Source: Actinomadura physcomitrii (GTDB lineage: Bacteria > Actinomycetota > Actinomycetes > Streptosporangiales > Streptosporangiaceae). Taken from it: a stretch of 64,000 nt of DNA. The notes under the pieces were generated by a model, which worked only from the letters and a program-made list of their open reading frames with translations, did no database searches and was not told the origin of the DNA. How positions within the stretch are numbered: position 1 is the first letter of the stretch; each line of letters starts with the position of its first letter. This document shows positions 50,030 to 58,879 of this stretch, one piece after another. The position numbers and the translations under genes are program-made. The stretch lies in contig NZ_WBMS02000051.1 of the NCBI RefSeq assembly GCF_008923205.2, forward strand, positions 1 to 64,000. Direction: 5' to 3'.

Positions 50030-50191
50030 CGACCCGGCTCCCGGAACCAGCCCTGCGGGTGCTCGTCCAGGGCCTGCCCGGTGGCTACAAATGCCTTGCC
50101 GCGAGGCGTTCTCCGGGTCCCGTAAGGGGCCCGACTGCGGATAGAGTCTCTTTTCGACAGGCCGCGCTCTACCGGTGTTCTGGAGGCCGCT

Positions 50192-51280
50192 GTGGGCGGA
50201 GAGGAACCCCCCGGCGTGGCCGCGCGCGCTCTCTTCGAGCCCGGGCAGGTGGACGACCTGCCGGACGGGCTGCTGGTCGCCGACCGCGACGCCCGCGTCG
50301 TGGTGTTCAACGCCGCCGCCGAGCGGATGACCGGGATCGCCGCCGCGGCCGCGCTGGGCCGCGACTTCCGCGACGTCCTGCCGCTGCACGACGCCGAGGG
50401 CCGCGACTGGTGGAAGTGCCTGGCCCCCTACGACGGCCTCGCGACCCGCACCAGGCAGCCCGAGCGCTCGCTGTTCCTGGCCGGCACCGAGCTGCTGGTC
50501 ACCGCGGGCTACCGGCGCGGCGAGGGCGGCCGGGTCGAGCGCTTCACCGTCTGCCTGCGCGACGCGCAGCACCGCGCCCGCCAGGAGCGCGACCGCGCCG
50601 ACCTGGTGTCGACCGTCGCGCACGAGCTGCGCTCCCCGCTGACCAGCGTCAAGGGCTTCACCGCGACGCTGCTGGCCAAGTGGCACCGCTTCAACGACGA
50701 CCAGAAGCGGGTCATGCTGGAGACCGTCAACGCCGACGCCGACCGCGTCACCCGGCTGATCACCGAGCTGCTGGACGTGTCCCGGATCGAGGCGGGCCGG
50801 CTGGAGATGCGCCGCCAGGTCGTCGACCTGCCCGAGGAGGTCCGCAAGGTCATCGCGGGCCGGGTCGCCGCCGGCGACGCCGCGGACCGGTTCCGGTTCG
50901 AGGCCCGCGGCGAGCTCCCCGAGATGTGGCTGGATCCCGACAAGATGGACCAGATTCTCGGCAACCTGGTGGAAAACGCGGTGCGGCACGGCGCCGGCAC
51001 TGTCACCATCGTGGTGGAGCCGGACGCGCACAAGGAGGGGGCGGCCGTGTCGGTGCGCGACGAGGGCGAGGGCATACCGCCCGAGGCCGTCCAGCGCGTC
51101 TTCCGGCAGTTCTGGCGCGGCCCGGGCGGTAACCGGCGCGGCGGCACCGGGCTCGGCCTCTACATCGTGAAGGGCCTGGTCGAGGCGCACGGCGGCGCGA
51201 TCACGGTGCGGCGGGCGCCCGGCGGCGGCGCCGAGTTCCGATTTACCGTGCCCGCCGGGGCCCCCGACCACGCGAGCTGA
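50192..51280 (+). CDS. PAS-containing sensor histidine kinase (orphan)
   Basis: A 362-residue cytosolic-looking kinase with no membrane helix. A PAS domain covers about 20-110 (DLPDGLLVADRDARVVVFN), then HisKA with the phosphorylated His144 in VAHELRSP, and HATPase_c with NLVENAVRHG, DEGEGIP and GTGLGLYIVKG. No response-regulator gene is adjacent, so it is an orphan in this window. GTG at 50192 follows GGAGG. TAGAGT at 50142-50147 is a possible -10. Confidence 0.9.
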   Translation: MGGEEPPGVAARALFEPGQVDDLPDGLLVADRDARVVVFNAAAERMTGIAAAAALGRDFRDVLPLHDAEGRDWWKCLAPYDGLATRTRQPERSLFLAGTELLVTAGYRRGEGGRVERFTVCLRDAQHRARQERDRADLVSTVAHELRSPLTSVKGFTATLLAKWHRFNDDQKRVMLETVNADADRVTRLITELLDVSRIEAGRLEMRRQVVDLPEEVRKVIAGRVAAGDAADRFRFEARGELPEMWLDPDKMDQILGNLVENAVRHGAGTVTIVVEPDAHKEGAAVSVRDEGEGIPPEAVQRVFRQFWRGPGGNRRGGTGLGLYIVKGLVEAHGGAITVRRAPGGGAEFRFTVPAGAPDHAS

Positions 51281-51370
51281 GCCCGACCCGGGCGCGACCG
51301 CGGCCGCGGAAGGGCTCCGGGCGGGCCGCGCGCCACGCGCACGCTTTCCGGATGTTCACCGCCCGCGCAC

Positions 51371-51376
51371 TAGACT
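51371..51376 (+). promoter_or_regulatory. Likely -10 box of pheST
   Basis: TAGACT at 51371-51376 lies 38 bases before the pheS ATG. No -35 close to TTGACA was seen at 16-18 bp. No T-box or attenuator-like leader is visible. Confidence 0.45.
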
Positions 51377-51414
51377 GCGGGCGTCCCACGCCGACCGGAG
51401 TCGATCACACCACC

Positions 51415-52524
51415 ATGTCTGCACCCAACAAGTCCTATGACCCCGTCGAGGTGTCCGCGCTGCAGCCCGAGGAGCTGGACCGGGCCCGCGACGAGGCGCT
51501 CGCGGCGATCGCCGCGGCCGCCGACCTCGACGCACTCAAGCAGGTCCGCCTGGCGCACGCCGGCGACCGTTCCCCGCTGGCGCTCGCCAACCGGGAGATA
51601 GGCGCGCTGCCGCCGGCTGCGCGCGCCGACGCGGGCAAGCGCATCGGCGCCGCCCGCGGCGCGGTGTCCAAGGCGCTGAAGGAGCGCCAGGCCGCCCTGG
51701 AGGAGGAGCGCGACCAGCGGGTCCTCGTCGAGGAGACCGTCGACGTCACCCTGCCCTGGGACCGCGCGCCGCGCGGCGCCCGGCACCCGCTGACCACCAT
51801 GCAGGAGCGGATGGCCGACGTCTTCGTCGCGATGGGCTTCGAGGTCTCCGAGGGCCCCGAGGTCGAGGCGGAGTGGTTCAACTTCGACGCACTCAATTTC
51901 CTGCCGGACCATCCGGCCCGCACCATGCAGGACACCTTCTTCGTGGAGTCGGAGGGGTCCGGGCTGGTGATGCGCACGCACACCTCGCCGATGCAGATCA
52001 GATCGCTGCTGTCGCGGCCGCTGCCGGTGTACGTGGTCGCGCCGGGCCGCACGTTCCGCACCGACGAGCTGGACGCGACGCACAGCCCGGTGTTCCACCA
52101 GCTGGAGGGCCTCGCGGTCGACGAGGGCCTGACGATGGCGGACCTGCGCGGCGGCATCGCCGCGTTCGTCACCGGCATGTTCGGCGAGGGGCTGAAGACC
52201 CGGTTCCGGCCGTCGTACTTCCCGTTCACCGAGCCGTCGGCGGAGGTGGACATGCAGTGCTTCGTGTGCCGGGGCGCGTCCGCCGAGCCGGGCGGCGAGC
52301 CCTGCCGCACGTGCGGCTCGGAGGGCTGGATCGAGCTGGGCGGCTGCGGCATGGTCAACCCGCGGGTGCTGGTGGCCTGCGGTGTCGACCCGGACCGCTA
52401 CAGCGGCTGGGCGTTCGGGCTGGGCGTCGAGCGGACGCTGATGTTCCGGCACGGCGTGGAGGACATGTACGACATGGTGGAGGGTGACGTCCGGTTCACC
52501 CTCCCGTTCGGGACGGAGATCTGA
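51415..52524 (+). CDS. pheS: Phenylalanyl-tRNA synthetase alpha subunit
   Basis: A 369-residue class II catalytic subunit. The coiled-coil N-terminus is followed by GRTFRTDELDATHSPVFHQLEG (motif 2 region) and a C-terminal GFGLGVERT-like motif 3 (WAFGLGVERT). ATG 51415 is preferred to the upstream frame from 51352, which lacks support. The stop overlaps the pheT ATG (TGATG). Confidence 0.95.
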   Translation: MSAPNKSYDPVEVSALQPEELDRARDEALAAIAAAADLDALKQVRLAHAGDRSPLALANREIGALPPAARADAGKRIGAARGAVSKALKERQAALEEERDQRVLVEETVDVTLPWDRAPRGARHPLTTMQERMADVFVAMGFEVSEGPEVEAEWFNFDALNFLPDHPARTMQDTFFVESEGSGLVMRTHTSPMQIRSLLSRPLPVYVVAPGRTFRTDELDATHSPVFHQLEGLAVDEGLTMADLRGGIAAFVTGMFGEGLKTRFRPSYFPFTEPSAEVDMQCFVCRGASAEPGGEPCRTCGSEGWIELGGCGMVNPRVLVACGVDPDRYSGWAFGLGVERTLMFRHGVEDMYDMVEGDVRFTLPFGTEI

Positions 52525-55001
52525 TGCGGGCCCCGCTTTCCTGGGTGCGCGAGCACGTCGAGCTGCCCGCCGGCGTGACGGGCCGGGACCTGGCCGCCAA
52601 GCTGATCGCGGCGGGCCTGGAGGTCGAGACGGTCGAGCAGGCCGGCGCCGACATCTCCGGCACGCTCGTGGTCGGCGAGATCCTCGAGATCGAGGAGCTG
52701 ACCGGCTTCAAGAAGCCGATCCGGTACTGCCGGGTCGACGTCGGCGACGCCAACGGCACCGGCGAGCCGCAGAACATCATCTGCGGCGCGACGAACTTCG
52801 CGGCCGGCGACCGCGTCGTGGTGGTCCTGCCGGGCGGCGTGCTGCCCGGCGGGTTCCGGATCGGCGCCCGCAAGACCTACGGCAGGATGTCCGAGGGCAT
52901 GATCTGCTCGGTCACCGAGCTCGGCATCGGCGACGACCACAGCGGCATCCTCGTGCTGCCGCCGGACGCGCCGGTCGGCGCCGACGCCGTCGAGCTGCTC
53001 GGCATCCGCGACGAGGTCCTGGACATCGCCGTCACCCCGGACCGCGGCTACGCGCTGTCGATCCGCGGCATCGCCCGGGAGGCGGCGATCGCCTACGGCG
53101 TCCCGTTCAAGGACCCGGCGGACGTGGAGCTGCCCGCCAAGAACGGCGAGGCGTACCCGGCGAGCATCGGCGACCCGACCGCGTGCGACCGGTTCGTCCT
53201 GCGGGAGGTCCGCGGCTTCGACCCGGACGCGCGGACCCCCATGTGGATGCAGGTGCGCCTGCACCGCGCGGGGATGCGCCCGGTGTCGCTGGCCGTCGAC
53301 GTCACCAACTACCTGATGCTGGAGCTCGGGCAGCCGCTGCACGCGTTCGACCGCGCGAAGCTCACCGGCCCGATCGTGGTGCGGCGCGCCGAGAAGGGCG
53401 AGAGCCTGGAGACCCTCGACCACGTCAAGCGCACCCTCGACCCCGAGGACATCCTGATCACCGACGAGTCGGGCCCGATCTCGATGGCCGGGACGATGGG
53501 CGGCCTCGCGACGGAGATCGACGACCGGTCGGCCGACATGGTCATCGAGGCCGCGCACTTCGACGCGATCGGCACCGCCCGGATGAGCCGCCGGCACAAG
53601 CTGCACAGCGAGGCGTCCTACCGGTTCGAGCGCGGCGTCGACCGGGAGCTGCCGCTGTACGCGTCGTACCGCGCGGCGCGGATGCTGGCGGAGCTCGGCG
53701 GCGCGGAGATCGTGCCGGGCGTCACGCATGCCGAGGCGCCGGTCGCGGGCGTCACGATCACGATGCCGGCCGGGCACCCGGACAGGGTCGCGGGCGTGGC
53801 GTACGGCCGCGACGCGGTCGTGCGGCGGCTCGAGCAGGTCGGCTGCGCGGTCGAGGGGGGCGACGTCCTGACGGTGGCGCCGCCGTCGTGGCGCCCCGAC
53901 CTCACCGACCCGAACGACCTCGCCGAGGAGGTCATCCGGCTCGAGGGCTACGAGGACATCCCCGTGCGCGCGCCGCGCCCGTCGGCCGGGCGGGGCCTGA
54001 CGGCCGAGCAGCGGCTGCGCCGCCGGGTCGGCCGGGCGCTCGCCGGCGCCGGGTACGTCGAGGTGCTGGCGTTCCCGTTCGTCTCCGCGAAGGACTGGGA
54101 CGACCTGCAGCTGCCCGCCGACGACGTGCGCCGCCGCGCGCTGCGGCTGGCGAACCCGCTATCGGAGGAGGAGCCGCTGCTGCGCACCACGCTGCTGCCG
54201 GGCCTGCTGCGGACGCTGGCGCACAACGTCGGGCGGGGCTTCCCCGACACGGCGCTGTTCGAGATGGGCGTGGTGTTCCGGCCGCGCCCGGACGCGCCGG
54301 AGCGGGCGCCGCGGCTCGCGGTGGACCGCGGCCCGACGGCCGAGGAGGTCGCGTCCGTCGAGGCGGCGCTGCCGGACCAGCCGCACCGGGTGGCGGTCGT
54401 GCTGTCCGGCGACCGCGAGCCCTCGGGCTGGTGGGGCGGCGGCCGTCCGGCGCTGTGGGCGGACGCGGTGCAGGCGGCGCGGCTGGTGGCGGCCGAGGTC
54501 GGCGTGGAGCCGGTGGTGAAGGCCGACCAGCACGCGCCCTGGCATCCGGGCCGCTGCGCCGCGCTGTACGTGGGCGGTACGCTCGTCGGGCACGCCGGCG
54601 AGCTGCACCCGCGCGTCACCAAGGCGTACGGCCTGCCGGCCCGCACCTGCGCGATGGAGCTGGAGCTACGCCGCCTCGGCGAGCCGGTGACGGTCCGCGC
54701 GCCGCACGTGTCGACCTACCCGGTCGCCACGCAGGACGTCGCGCTCGTCGTCGACTCCGGCGTGCCCGCCGCGGAGGTGGAGGCGGCGCTGCGCGACGGC
54801 GCGGGCGAGCTGCTGGAGGCGATCCGGCTGTTCGACGTCTACACCGGCGAGCAGGTGGGGGAGGGCCGCAAGTCCCTGGCCTACTCGCTGCGGTTCCGCG
54901 CGCCGGACCGCACCCTCACCGCCGAGGAGGCGTCGCAGGCCCGCGACGCCGCGGTCGCCGTCGCGGCCGAGCGCACCGGCGCCGTGCTGCGCGGCGCCTG
55001 A
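52524..55001 (+). CDS. pheT: Phenylalanyl-tRNA synthetase beta subunit
   Basis: An 825-residue subunit with the N-terminal tRNA-binding domain (IRYCRVDVGDANG, CGATNF), B3/B4 editing-site region (LAVDVTNYLMLELGQPLHAFD), B5 (LEQVGCAV to WRPDLTDPNDLAEEVIRLEGY) and a C-terminal ferredoxin-fold anticodon-binding domain (YPVATQDVALVVDSG). ATG 52524 is coupled to pheS. It ends the operon before a strong hairpin. Confidence 0.95.
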   Translation: MRAPLSWVREHVELPAGVTGRDLAAKLIAAGLEVETVEQAGADISGTLVVGEILEIEELTGFKKPIRYCRVDVGDANGTGEPQNIICGATNFAAGDRVVVVLPGGVLPGGFRIGARKTYGRMSEGMICSVTELGIGDDHSGILVLPPDAPVGADAVELLGIRDEVLDIAVTPDRGYALSIRGIAREAAIAYGVPFKDPADVELPAKNGEAYPASIGDPTACDRFVLREVRGFDPDARTPMWMQVRLHRAGMRPVSLAVDVTNYLMLELGQPLHAFDRAKLTGPIVVRRAEKGESLETLDHVKRTLDPEDILITDESGPISMAGTMGGLATEIDDRSADMVIEAAHFDAIGTARMSRRHKLHSEASYRFERGVDRELPLYASYRAARMLAELGGAEIVPGVTHAEAPVAGVTITMPAGHPDRVAGVAYGRDAVVRRLEQVGCAVEGGDVLTVAPPSWRPDLTDPNDLAEEVIRLEGYEDIPVRAPRPSAGRGLTAEQRLRRRVGRALAGAGYVEVLAFPFVSAKDWDDLQLPADDVRRRALRLANPLSEEEPLLRTTLLPGLLRTLAHNVGRGFPDTALFEMGVVFRPRPDAPERAPRLAVDRGPTAEEVASVEAALPDQPHRVAVVLSGDREPSGWWGGGRPALWADAVQAARLVAAEVGVEPVVKADQHAPWHPGRCAALYVGGTLVGHAGELHPRVTKAYGLPARTCAMELELRRLGEPVTVRAPHVSTYPVATQDVALVVDSGVPAAEVEAALRDGAGELLEAIRLFDVYTGEQVGEGRKSLAYSLRFRAPDRTLTAEEASQARDAAVAVAAERTGAVLRGA

Positions 55002-55024
55002 CCTGCCGCGTCTCATCTGCGGAA

Positions 55025-55059
55025 ACGTGCCCCGGGCCTGCCGCAGGCCCGGGGCACGT
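55025..55059 (+). terminator. 16-bp hairpin terminator after pheT
   Basis: ACGTGCCCCGGGCCTG (55025-55040), loop CCG, then CAGGCCCGGGGCACGT (55044-55059): a perfect stem, 24 bases after the pheT stop. Confidence 0.8.
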
Positions 55060-55060
55060 G

Positions 55061-55188
55061 AAGGGGTGCAGCCAGCCGGGCAGCGCCGCGACCGGCACGA
55101 GGATCCCGCCGAGGATGGAGAAGGTGCGCCGCCAGCGCGGCGGCGCGCCCGGCGAAGACCGGGCTGACGGGTCCCATGGGTTCAGCAT
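55061..55188 (-). pseudogene. Possible relic of an ABC-2 permease
   Basis: On the minus strand, from ATG 55188, the frame reads a start MLNPWDPSARSSPG, then RRTFSILGGILVPVAALPGW, similar to the Gly-rich FLxGxxxPxxxLPxWL turn found in ABC-2 permeases. It then runs into the pheT terminator sequence. It lies just downstream of an intact ABC-2 permease gene. The resemblance is short, so this is a low-confidence call. Confidence 0.3.
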
Positions 55189-55255
55189 GGCGGCACGCGC
55201 CCCGCCGATCCACTGGGAATCGGCGGCCGGCCCCCGGCCCGCGCGCGACGCGCAA

Positions 55256-55284
55256 GGCCCCGCGCGGAACGTCCGCGCGGGGCC
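55256..55284 (-). terminator. 13-bp hairpin terminator of the ABC exporter operon
   Basis: GGCCCCGCGCGGA (55256-55268) pairs with TCCGCGCGGGGCC (55272-55284) around a 3-nt loop, 12 bases beyond the permease stop on the minus strand. Confidence 0.75.
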
Positions 55285-55296
55285 CCGGGCCGCCGG

Positions 55297-56145
55297 TCAG
55301 GTCAGGACGCGGCGGGTGAACGTGCGGGTCGCGGCCCACGTCAGCAGGGCCGTCCCGCCGACGATGGCCAGCAGGAACGCCCACGCCGGCATGTGCGGGA
55401 TGCCGGGCGTCAGGGTGCTGCGCAGCCCCTCGCTGACGTAGACGAGCGGGTTGAACAGGCTGAGGACCTGCAGCCACCGGATGTGGTCCAGCGCCGACCA
55501 CGGGTAGTACACGCAGCCGAGCATCGTCATCGGCAGCAGCACCATCGCGAACAGGACCTGCACCTTCTGCGGGTTCAGCAGCGTGCCGAGCAGCAGCCCG
55601 CCGGCGGCGGCCAGCAGCGACCCCGCCACCATCACCACGACCAGCACGGGCCAGTTCTCCACGTGCACGTGCGGGGACTGGCCCTCGGCGTGGATGAGCA
55701 GCACGGCCGGGAACACCAGCAGCCCGCCGATCAGCCCCTGCAGGGCCGCCGCGATGATCTTCTGCACCGCCAGCAGCGGGATCGGCACCGGCGCCAGCGC
55801 CCGGTCGGTGATGGACTTCTGCCAGTTCAGCTCCATCATCAGCGGGAAGATCACCGCCATCATCGCCTGCATGATGATGGACGAGCCGACCAGCCCGGGC
55901 ACGAGGATCGTGGAGAAGGTCGGCCCGCCGGGGCCGCCCGCCATCGCGCCGCCGCCGAGCTTCGGCAGCACGTACGAGAACACGAACACGAACATCACCG
56001 GCTGCACCAGCACCCGGACGAACGTCGACAGGAAGTTCTTGCGCATCACCCGCGCCTCGCGCGCCATCATCGCGCCGAACGTGCGGGGGATCGTCGCCCG
56101 CGCCGGCGGCGGGGGCGTCAGGACGGTCGCGGCCGGGGCGGTCAT
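55297..56145 (-). CDS. ABC-2 type exporter permease
   Basis: A 282-residue integral membrane protein with about six hydrophobic helices and the ABC-2 layout (FSTILVPGLVGSSIIMQAMM, then GSLLAAAGGLLLGTLLN and LGCVYYPWSALD). It should form the pore of the exporter encoded by the upstream ATPase gene. ATG at 56145 overlaps the ATPase stop in ATGA. Substrate unknown; DrrAB-like drug or lipid export is plausible. Confidence 0.88.
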   Translation of the reverse strand: MTAPAATVLTPPPPARATIPRTFGAMMAREARVMRKNFLSTFVRVLVQPVMFVFVFSYVLPKLGGGAMAGGPGGPTFSTILVPGLVGSSIIMQAMMAVIFPLMMELNWQKSITDRALAPVPIPLLAVQKIIAAALQGLIGGLLVFPAVLLIHAEGQSPHVHVENWPVLVVVMVAGSLLAAAGGLLLGTLLNPQKVQVLFAMVLLPMTMLGCVYYPWSALDHIRWLQVLSLFNPLVYVSEGLRSTLTPGIPHMPAWAFLLAIVGGTALLTWAATRTFTRRVLT

Positions 56146-57110
56146 TCTCGGTATTCCCTTCCGGTGAGGGTGAGGAAGACGGTCTCGAGGCTGGGGCGCA
56201 GCTGGGTGGCGTCGGTGACGCCGACGCCGGCGGCCGCCCCGATCGCGACCAGCTCGCCGAGGATCCCGTCGGGCTCGGTCGCGAACACCCGGACCTGTCC
56301 GTCGTTCACCTCGACCTTGCTGATGCCGTCGCGGTCGGCGAGCTTGTGGATCTGGTCGGGCGCGGGCGCGTCGTAGGCGACGGTGATGACGGTGTCGGCG
56401 CCCGCCGCGTTCTTCAGCTCGTCCACGGTGCCCGCGGCGAGGATCTTGCCGTGGTCGACGACCGCGACCCGGTCGCAGAGCGCCTCGGCCTCCTCCATGT
56501 AGTGGGTGGTGAGCAGGATCGTCTGCCCGCCGGCCTGCAGGCCGCGCAGCACCTCCCACAGGTTCGTGCGGGTCTGCGGGTCGAGGCCGGCGGTCGGCTC
56601 GTCCAGGAACAGCACCTCGGGCCCGTGCATCAGGGCCCGGCAGATCATCACCCGCTTGGCCTGCCCGCCCGACATCTCGAACGGGTTGCCCTTGCGGTGC
56701 TCGGTGAGCCCGAACAGCTCCATCAGCTCGTCGGCGCGGCGCCGCGCGTCGCGCGCGCCGAGCCCGAAGAACCGGCCGCGGAACTCCAGGTTCTCGGCGG
56801 CGGTGAGGTCGCTGTCGAGGGTGTTGTTCTGCGACACGACGCCGATCCGGCGCTTGATCTCGACGGCGTCCTTCACCACGTCCAGCCCGGTCACCCGCGC
56901 GGTGCCGCCGGTCGGGACGACCAGCGTGGTGAGCATGCCGATGGTCGTGGACTTGCCCGCGCCGTTCGGGCCGAGCAGGCCGAAGAACTCGCCGCGCGGC
57001 ACGTCCAGGTCGATGCCGCGGACGGCGGGCACCTCGGGCCGCGGGCCGGCGGCGGGGTAGGTCTTCGTCAGCTCCACCGTCTGGACGGCGGGCTCGGGGG
57101 GTGCGCTCAC
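56142..57110 (-). CDS. ABC transporter ATPase (DrrA-like)
   Basis: A 322-residue ATPase. Walker A LGPNGAGKST, Q-loop VVSQNNTLD, the signature MSGGQAKR, Walker B VLFLDEPTAGLD and the switch His in TTHYMEE are all present. The C-terminal 80 residues resemble the DrrA extension. GTG at 57110 overlaps the MarR stop, so regulator, ATPase and permease form one coupled operon. Confidence 0.92.
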   Translation of the reverse strand: MSAPPEPAVQTVELTKTYPAAGPRPEVPAVRGIDLDVPRGEFFGLLGPNGAGKSTTIGMLTTLVVPTGGTARVTGLDVVKDAVEIKRRIGVVSQNNTLDSDLTAAENLEFRGRFFGLGARDARRRADELMELFGLTEHRKGNPFEMSGGQAKRVMICRALMHGPEVLFLDEPTAGLDPQTRTNLWEVLRGLQAGGQTILLTTHYMEEAEALCDRVAVVDHGKILAAGTVDELKNAAGADTVITVAYDAPAPDQIHKLADRDGISKVEVNDGQVRVFATEPDGILGELVAIGAAAGVGVTDATQLRPSLETVFLTLTGREYRE

Positions 57111-57604
57111 GCGCGGTCTCCCTTCCCTTGCGTGCCCTCGGAGTAGGTCTCGAACTGTTTGATCAGGTTGACCAGGAACCGGCGGACGGCCGCCTCGTCC
57201 CCCTCTTCGACGACGCCGTAGAGCTCTTGCAGGTCCTGGCCGATCGGCTGGGACTTATCGACGAGCAGCCGCCGCCCCTCGTCGGTGATGCGCAGCATCA
57301 CCCCGCGCCGGTCGCGGTAGGAGCGCTCGCGCCGGACGTGCCCGTTGCGCTCCAGCGTGTCGACCACCGAGGTGATCGTGGCGGGGGTGACCATCAGCCG
57401 CCTGGCGCATTCGCCGGGCCGCAGGCCGTCCTCGACGACCAGCAGGCGGAGGAGGAAGAACCCCGCCGGGCTGATCCCGTGCTTCTCGACGATCCGCCAG
57501 ACGACGGGCCCGGACAGCCGCGAGGCGACGGCGAAGAGCCGGCCGACGGGCCACTGCTCCATGGGGCCGAGGACCGTGAGGTCGCCGAAGCCGAGGTTCT
57601 CCAT
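57107..57604 (-). CDS. MarR-family transcriptional regulator
   Basis: A 165-residue winged-helix protein; the recognition helix and wing region are RLMVTPATITSVVDTLERNGHVRRERSYRDRRGVMLRITDEG. ATG 57604 is taken as the start: it has no ribosome site, but promoter elements TTGCCC (57640-57635) and TAACAT (57617-57612) place transcription start at or next to the ATG, so the message is probably leaderless. A frame to 57640 has a TTG start without support. It most likely represses its own operon, and the effector may be an exporter substrate. Confidence 0.88.
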   Translation of the reverse strand: MENLGFGDLTVLGPMEQWPVGRLFAVASRLSGPVVWRIVEKHGISPAGFFLLRLLVVEDGLRPGECARRLMVTPATITSVVDTLERNGHVRRERSYRDRRGVMLRITDEGRRLLVDKSQPIGQDLQELYGVVEEGDEAAVRRFLVNLIKQFETYSEGTQGKGDRA

Positions 57605-57611
57605 GGCGGTG

Positions 57612-57640
57612 ATGTTAGGGCACTGATGTTTCGAGGGCAA
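57612..57640 (-). promoter_or_regulatory. Leaderless promoter of the MarR-ABC operon
   Basis: TTGCCC (57640-57635), 17 bp, TAACAT (57617-57612), then seven bases to the ATG at 57604. The start of transcription would fall at about the ATG. Confidence 0.65.
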
Positions 57641-57653
57641 ATCTTTAGAGGCC

Positions 57654-57720
57654 TAATTACTCGCCGTACCATGAATGTCAATGTAGGTTGACAGCCGGTG
57701 CACTGTCAACTCATGTTGAC
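57654..57720 (-). promoter_or_regulatory. Tandem 16-bp operators over two upstream promoters
   Basis: GTCAA-N6-TTGAC occurs twice: 57677-57692 and 57705-57720, centres 28 bp apart. On the minus strand TTGACA (57709-57704), 18 bp, TACATT (57685-57680) is a promoter whose -35 is touched by the second site and whose -10 is covered by the first. A second set, TTGACA (57681-57676), 16 bp, TAATTA (57659-57654), lies beneath. The sites fit binding of a dimeric regulator, most likely the MarR protein itself. Confidence 0.7.
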
Positions 57721-57793
57721 GCGGCGACGGGCTCCGGCCGCCGCGCGGCGGCTGTGTCGCTCGTCTCAGAACGCGCTGACCGCTCGTTCCACG

Positions 57794-57836
57794 TTGAATA
57801 GATTTCCAGTTGCGTGCATACTCTTACTGCTTGCTT
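57794..57836 (+). promoter_or_regulatory. argC promoter with candidate ArgR site
   Basis: TTGAAT at 57794-57799, 17 bp, CATACT at 57817-57822, then GAAGGAG at 57839-57845 before the ATG. The A/T-rich sequence around 57796-57830, including TGCATA at 57815-57820, overlaps the -10 and resembles half of an ARG box; repression by the downstream argR product is inferred. Confidence 0.55.
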
Positions 57837-57850
57837 CCGAAGGAGTGGAC

Positions 57851-58879
57851 ATGGGAATCCGGACGGCGGTCGCCGGCGCCAGCGGTTACGCGGGCGGCGA
57901 GCTGCTGCGCATCCTCGCGGGACATCCAGAGTTCGAGATCGGCGCGCTCACCGCCGGCGCCAACGCCGGCACGGAGCTCGGCGCGCACCAGCCGCATCTG
58001 CGATCCCTGGCCGGGCGCGTCCTGGAGGAGACCACCCCGGACGCCCTCGCCGGCCACGACGTGGTGTTCCTGGCCCTGCCGCACGGGCGGTCCGGGCCGC
58101 TCGCGGCCGAGCTCGGCGACGACGTCCTCGTCGTCGACTGCGGCGCCGACCACCGGCTCACCGACCCCACCGCCTGGGAGGCCTTCTACGGCACTCCGCA
58201 CGCCGGCACCTGGCCCTACGGGCTGCCCGAGCTGCCGGGGCAGCGCGACGCGCTCCGCTCCACCAGGCGGATCGCCGTCCCCGGCTGCTACCCGACCGCC
58301 GTCACGCTCGCGCTGTTCCCCGCGTTCGCCGCCCGGCTCGCCGAACCCGACGTCGTCGTGGTCGCCGCGTCCGGCACGTCCGGCGCGGGCCGGTCCCTCA
58401 AGCCGCACCTGCTCGGCAGCGAGGTCATGGGGTCCGTCAGCGCCTACGCCGCCGGCGGCGTCCACCGGCACACCCCCGAGATGACGCAGAACCTCGGCGC
58501 CGTCGCCGGCGAGCCGGTCACCGTGTCGTTCACGCCGACGCTCGCCCCGATGAGCCGCGGCATCCTCGCGACCTGCACCGCCAAGGCCCGCCCCGGCGTC
58601 ACCGCCGCGGCCCTCCGCGCCGCCTACGGCGACGCCTACGCCGGGGAACCGTTCCTCGGCCTGCTGCCCGAGGGGCAGTGGCCCGCCACCTCCATGACGC
58701 TCGGCGCGAACACCGCCCTCGTCCAGGTCGCCCTGGACGAGGCCGCCGGCCGGATCATCGCGGTCGCCGCCGTCGACAACCTCGCCAAGGGCACCGCGGG
58801 CGGCGCCGTCCAGAGCGCCAACCTCGCCCTCGGCCTCCCGGAAGAACTCGGGCTGACCACGATCGGAGTGTCCCCTTGA
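57851..58879 (+). CDS. argC: N-acetyl-gamma-glutamyl-phosphate reductase
   Basis: A 342-residue enzyme reducing N-acetylglutamyl phosphate to the semialdehyde in arginine synthesis. The NADP loop GASGYAGGELLRIL and the catalytic Cys146 in VPGCYPT are visible; the later HRHTPE holds a conserved His. ATG 57851 has GAAGGAG upstream; the earlier frame to 57698 is untranslated leader. The stop overlaps argJ (TTGA). Confidence 0.95.
   Translation: MGIRTAVAGASGYAGGELLRILAGHPEFEIGALTAGANAGTELGAHQPHLRSLAGRVLEETTPDALAGHDVVFLALPHGRSGPLAAELGDDVLVVDCGADHRLTDPTAWEAFYGTPHAGTWPYGLPELPGQRDALRSTRRIAVPGCYPTAVTLALFPAFAARLAEPDVVVVAASGTSGAGRSLKPHLLGSEVMGSVSAYAAGGVHRHTPEMTQNLGAVAGEPVTVSFTPTLAPMSRGILATCTAKARPGVTAAALRAAYGDAYAGEPFLGLLPEGQWPATSMTLGANTALVQVALDEAAGRIIAVAAVDNLAKGTAGGAVQSANLALGLPEELGLTTIGVSP

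Noticed and set aside
51281..51414. A T-box or attenuator upstream of pheS
   Set aside because: No specifier loop, T-box sequence or terminator-antiterminator pair was seen.
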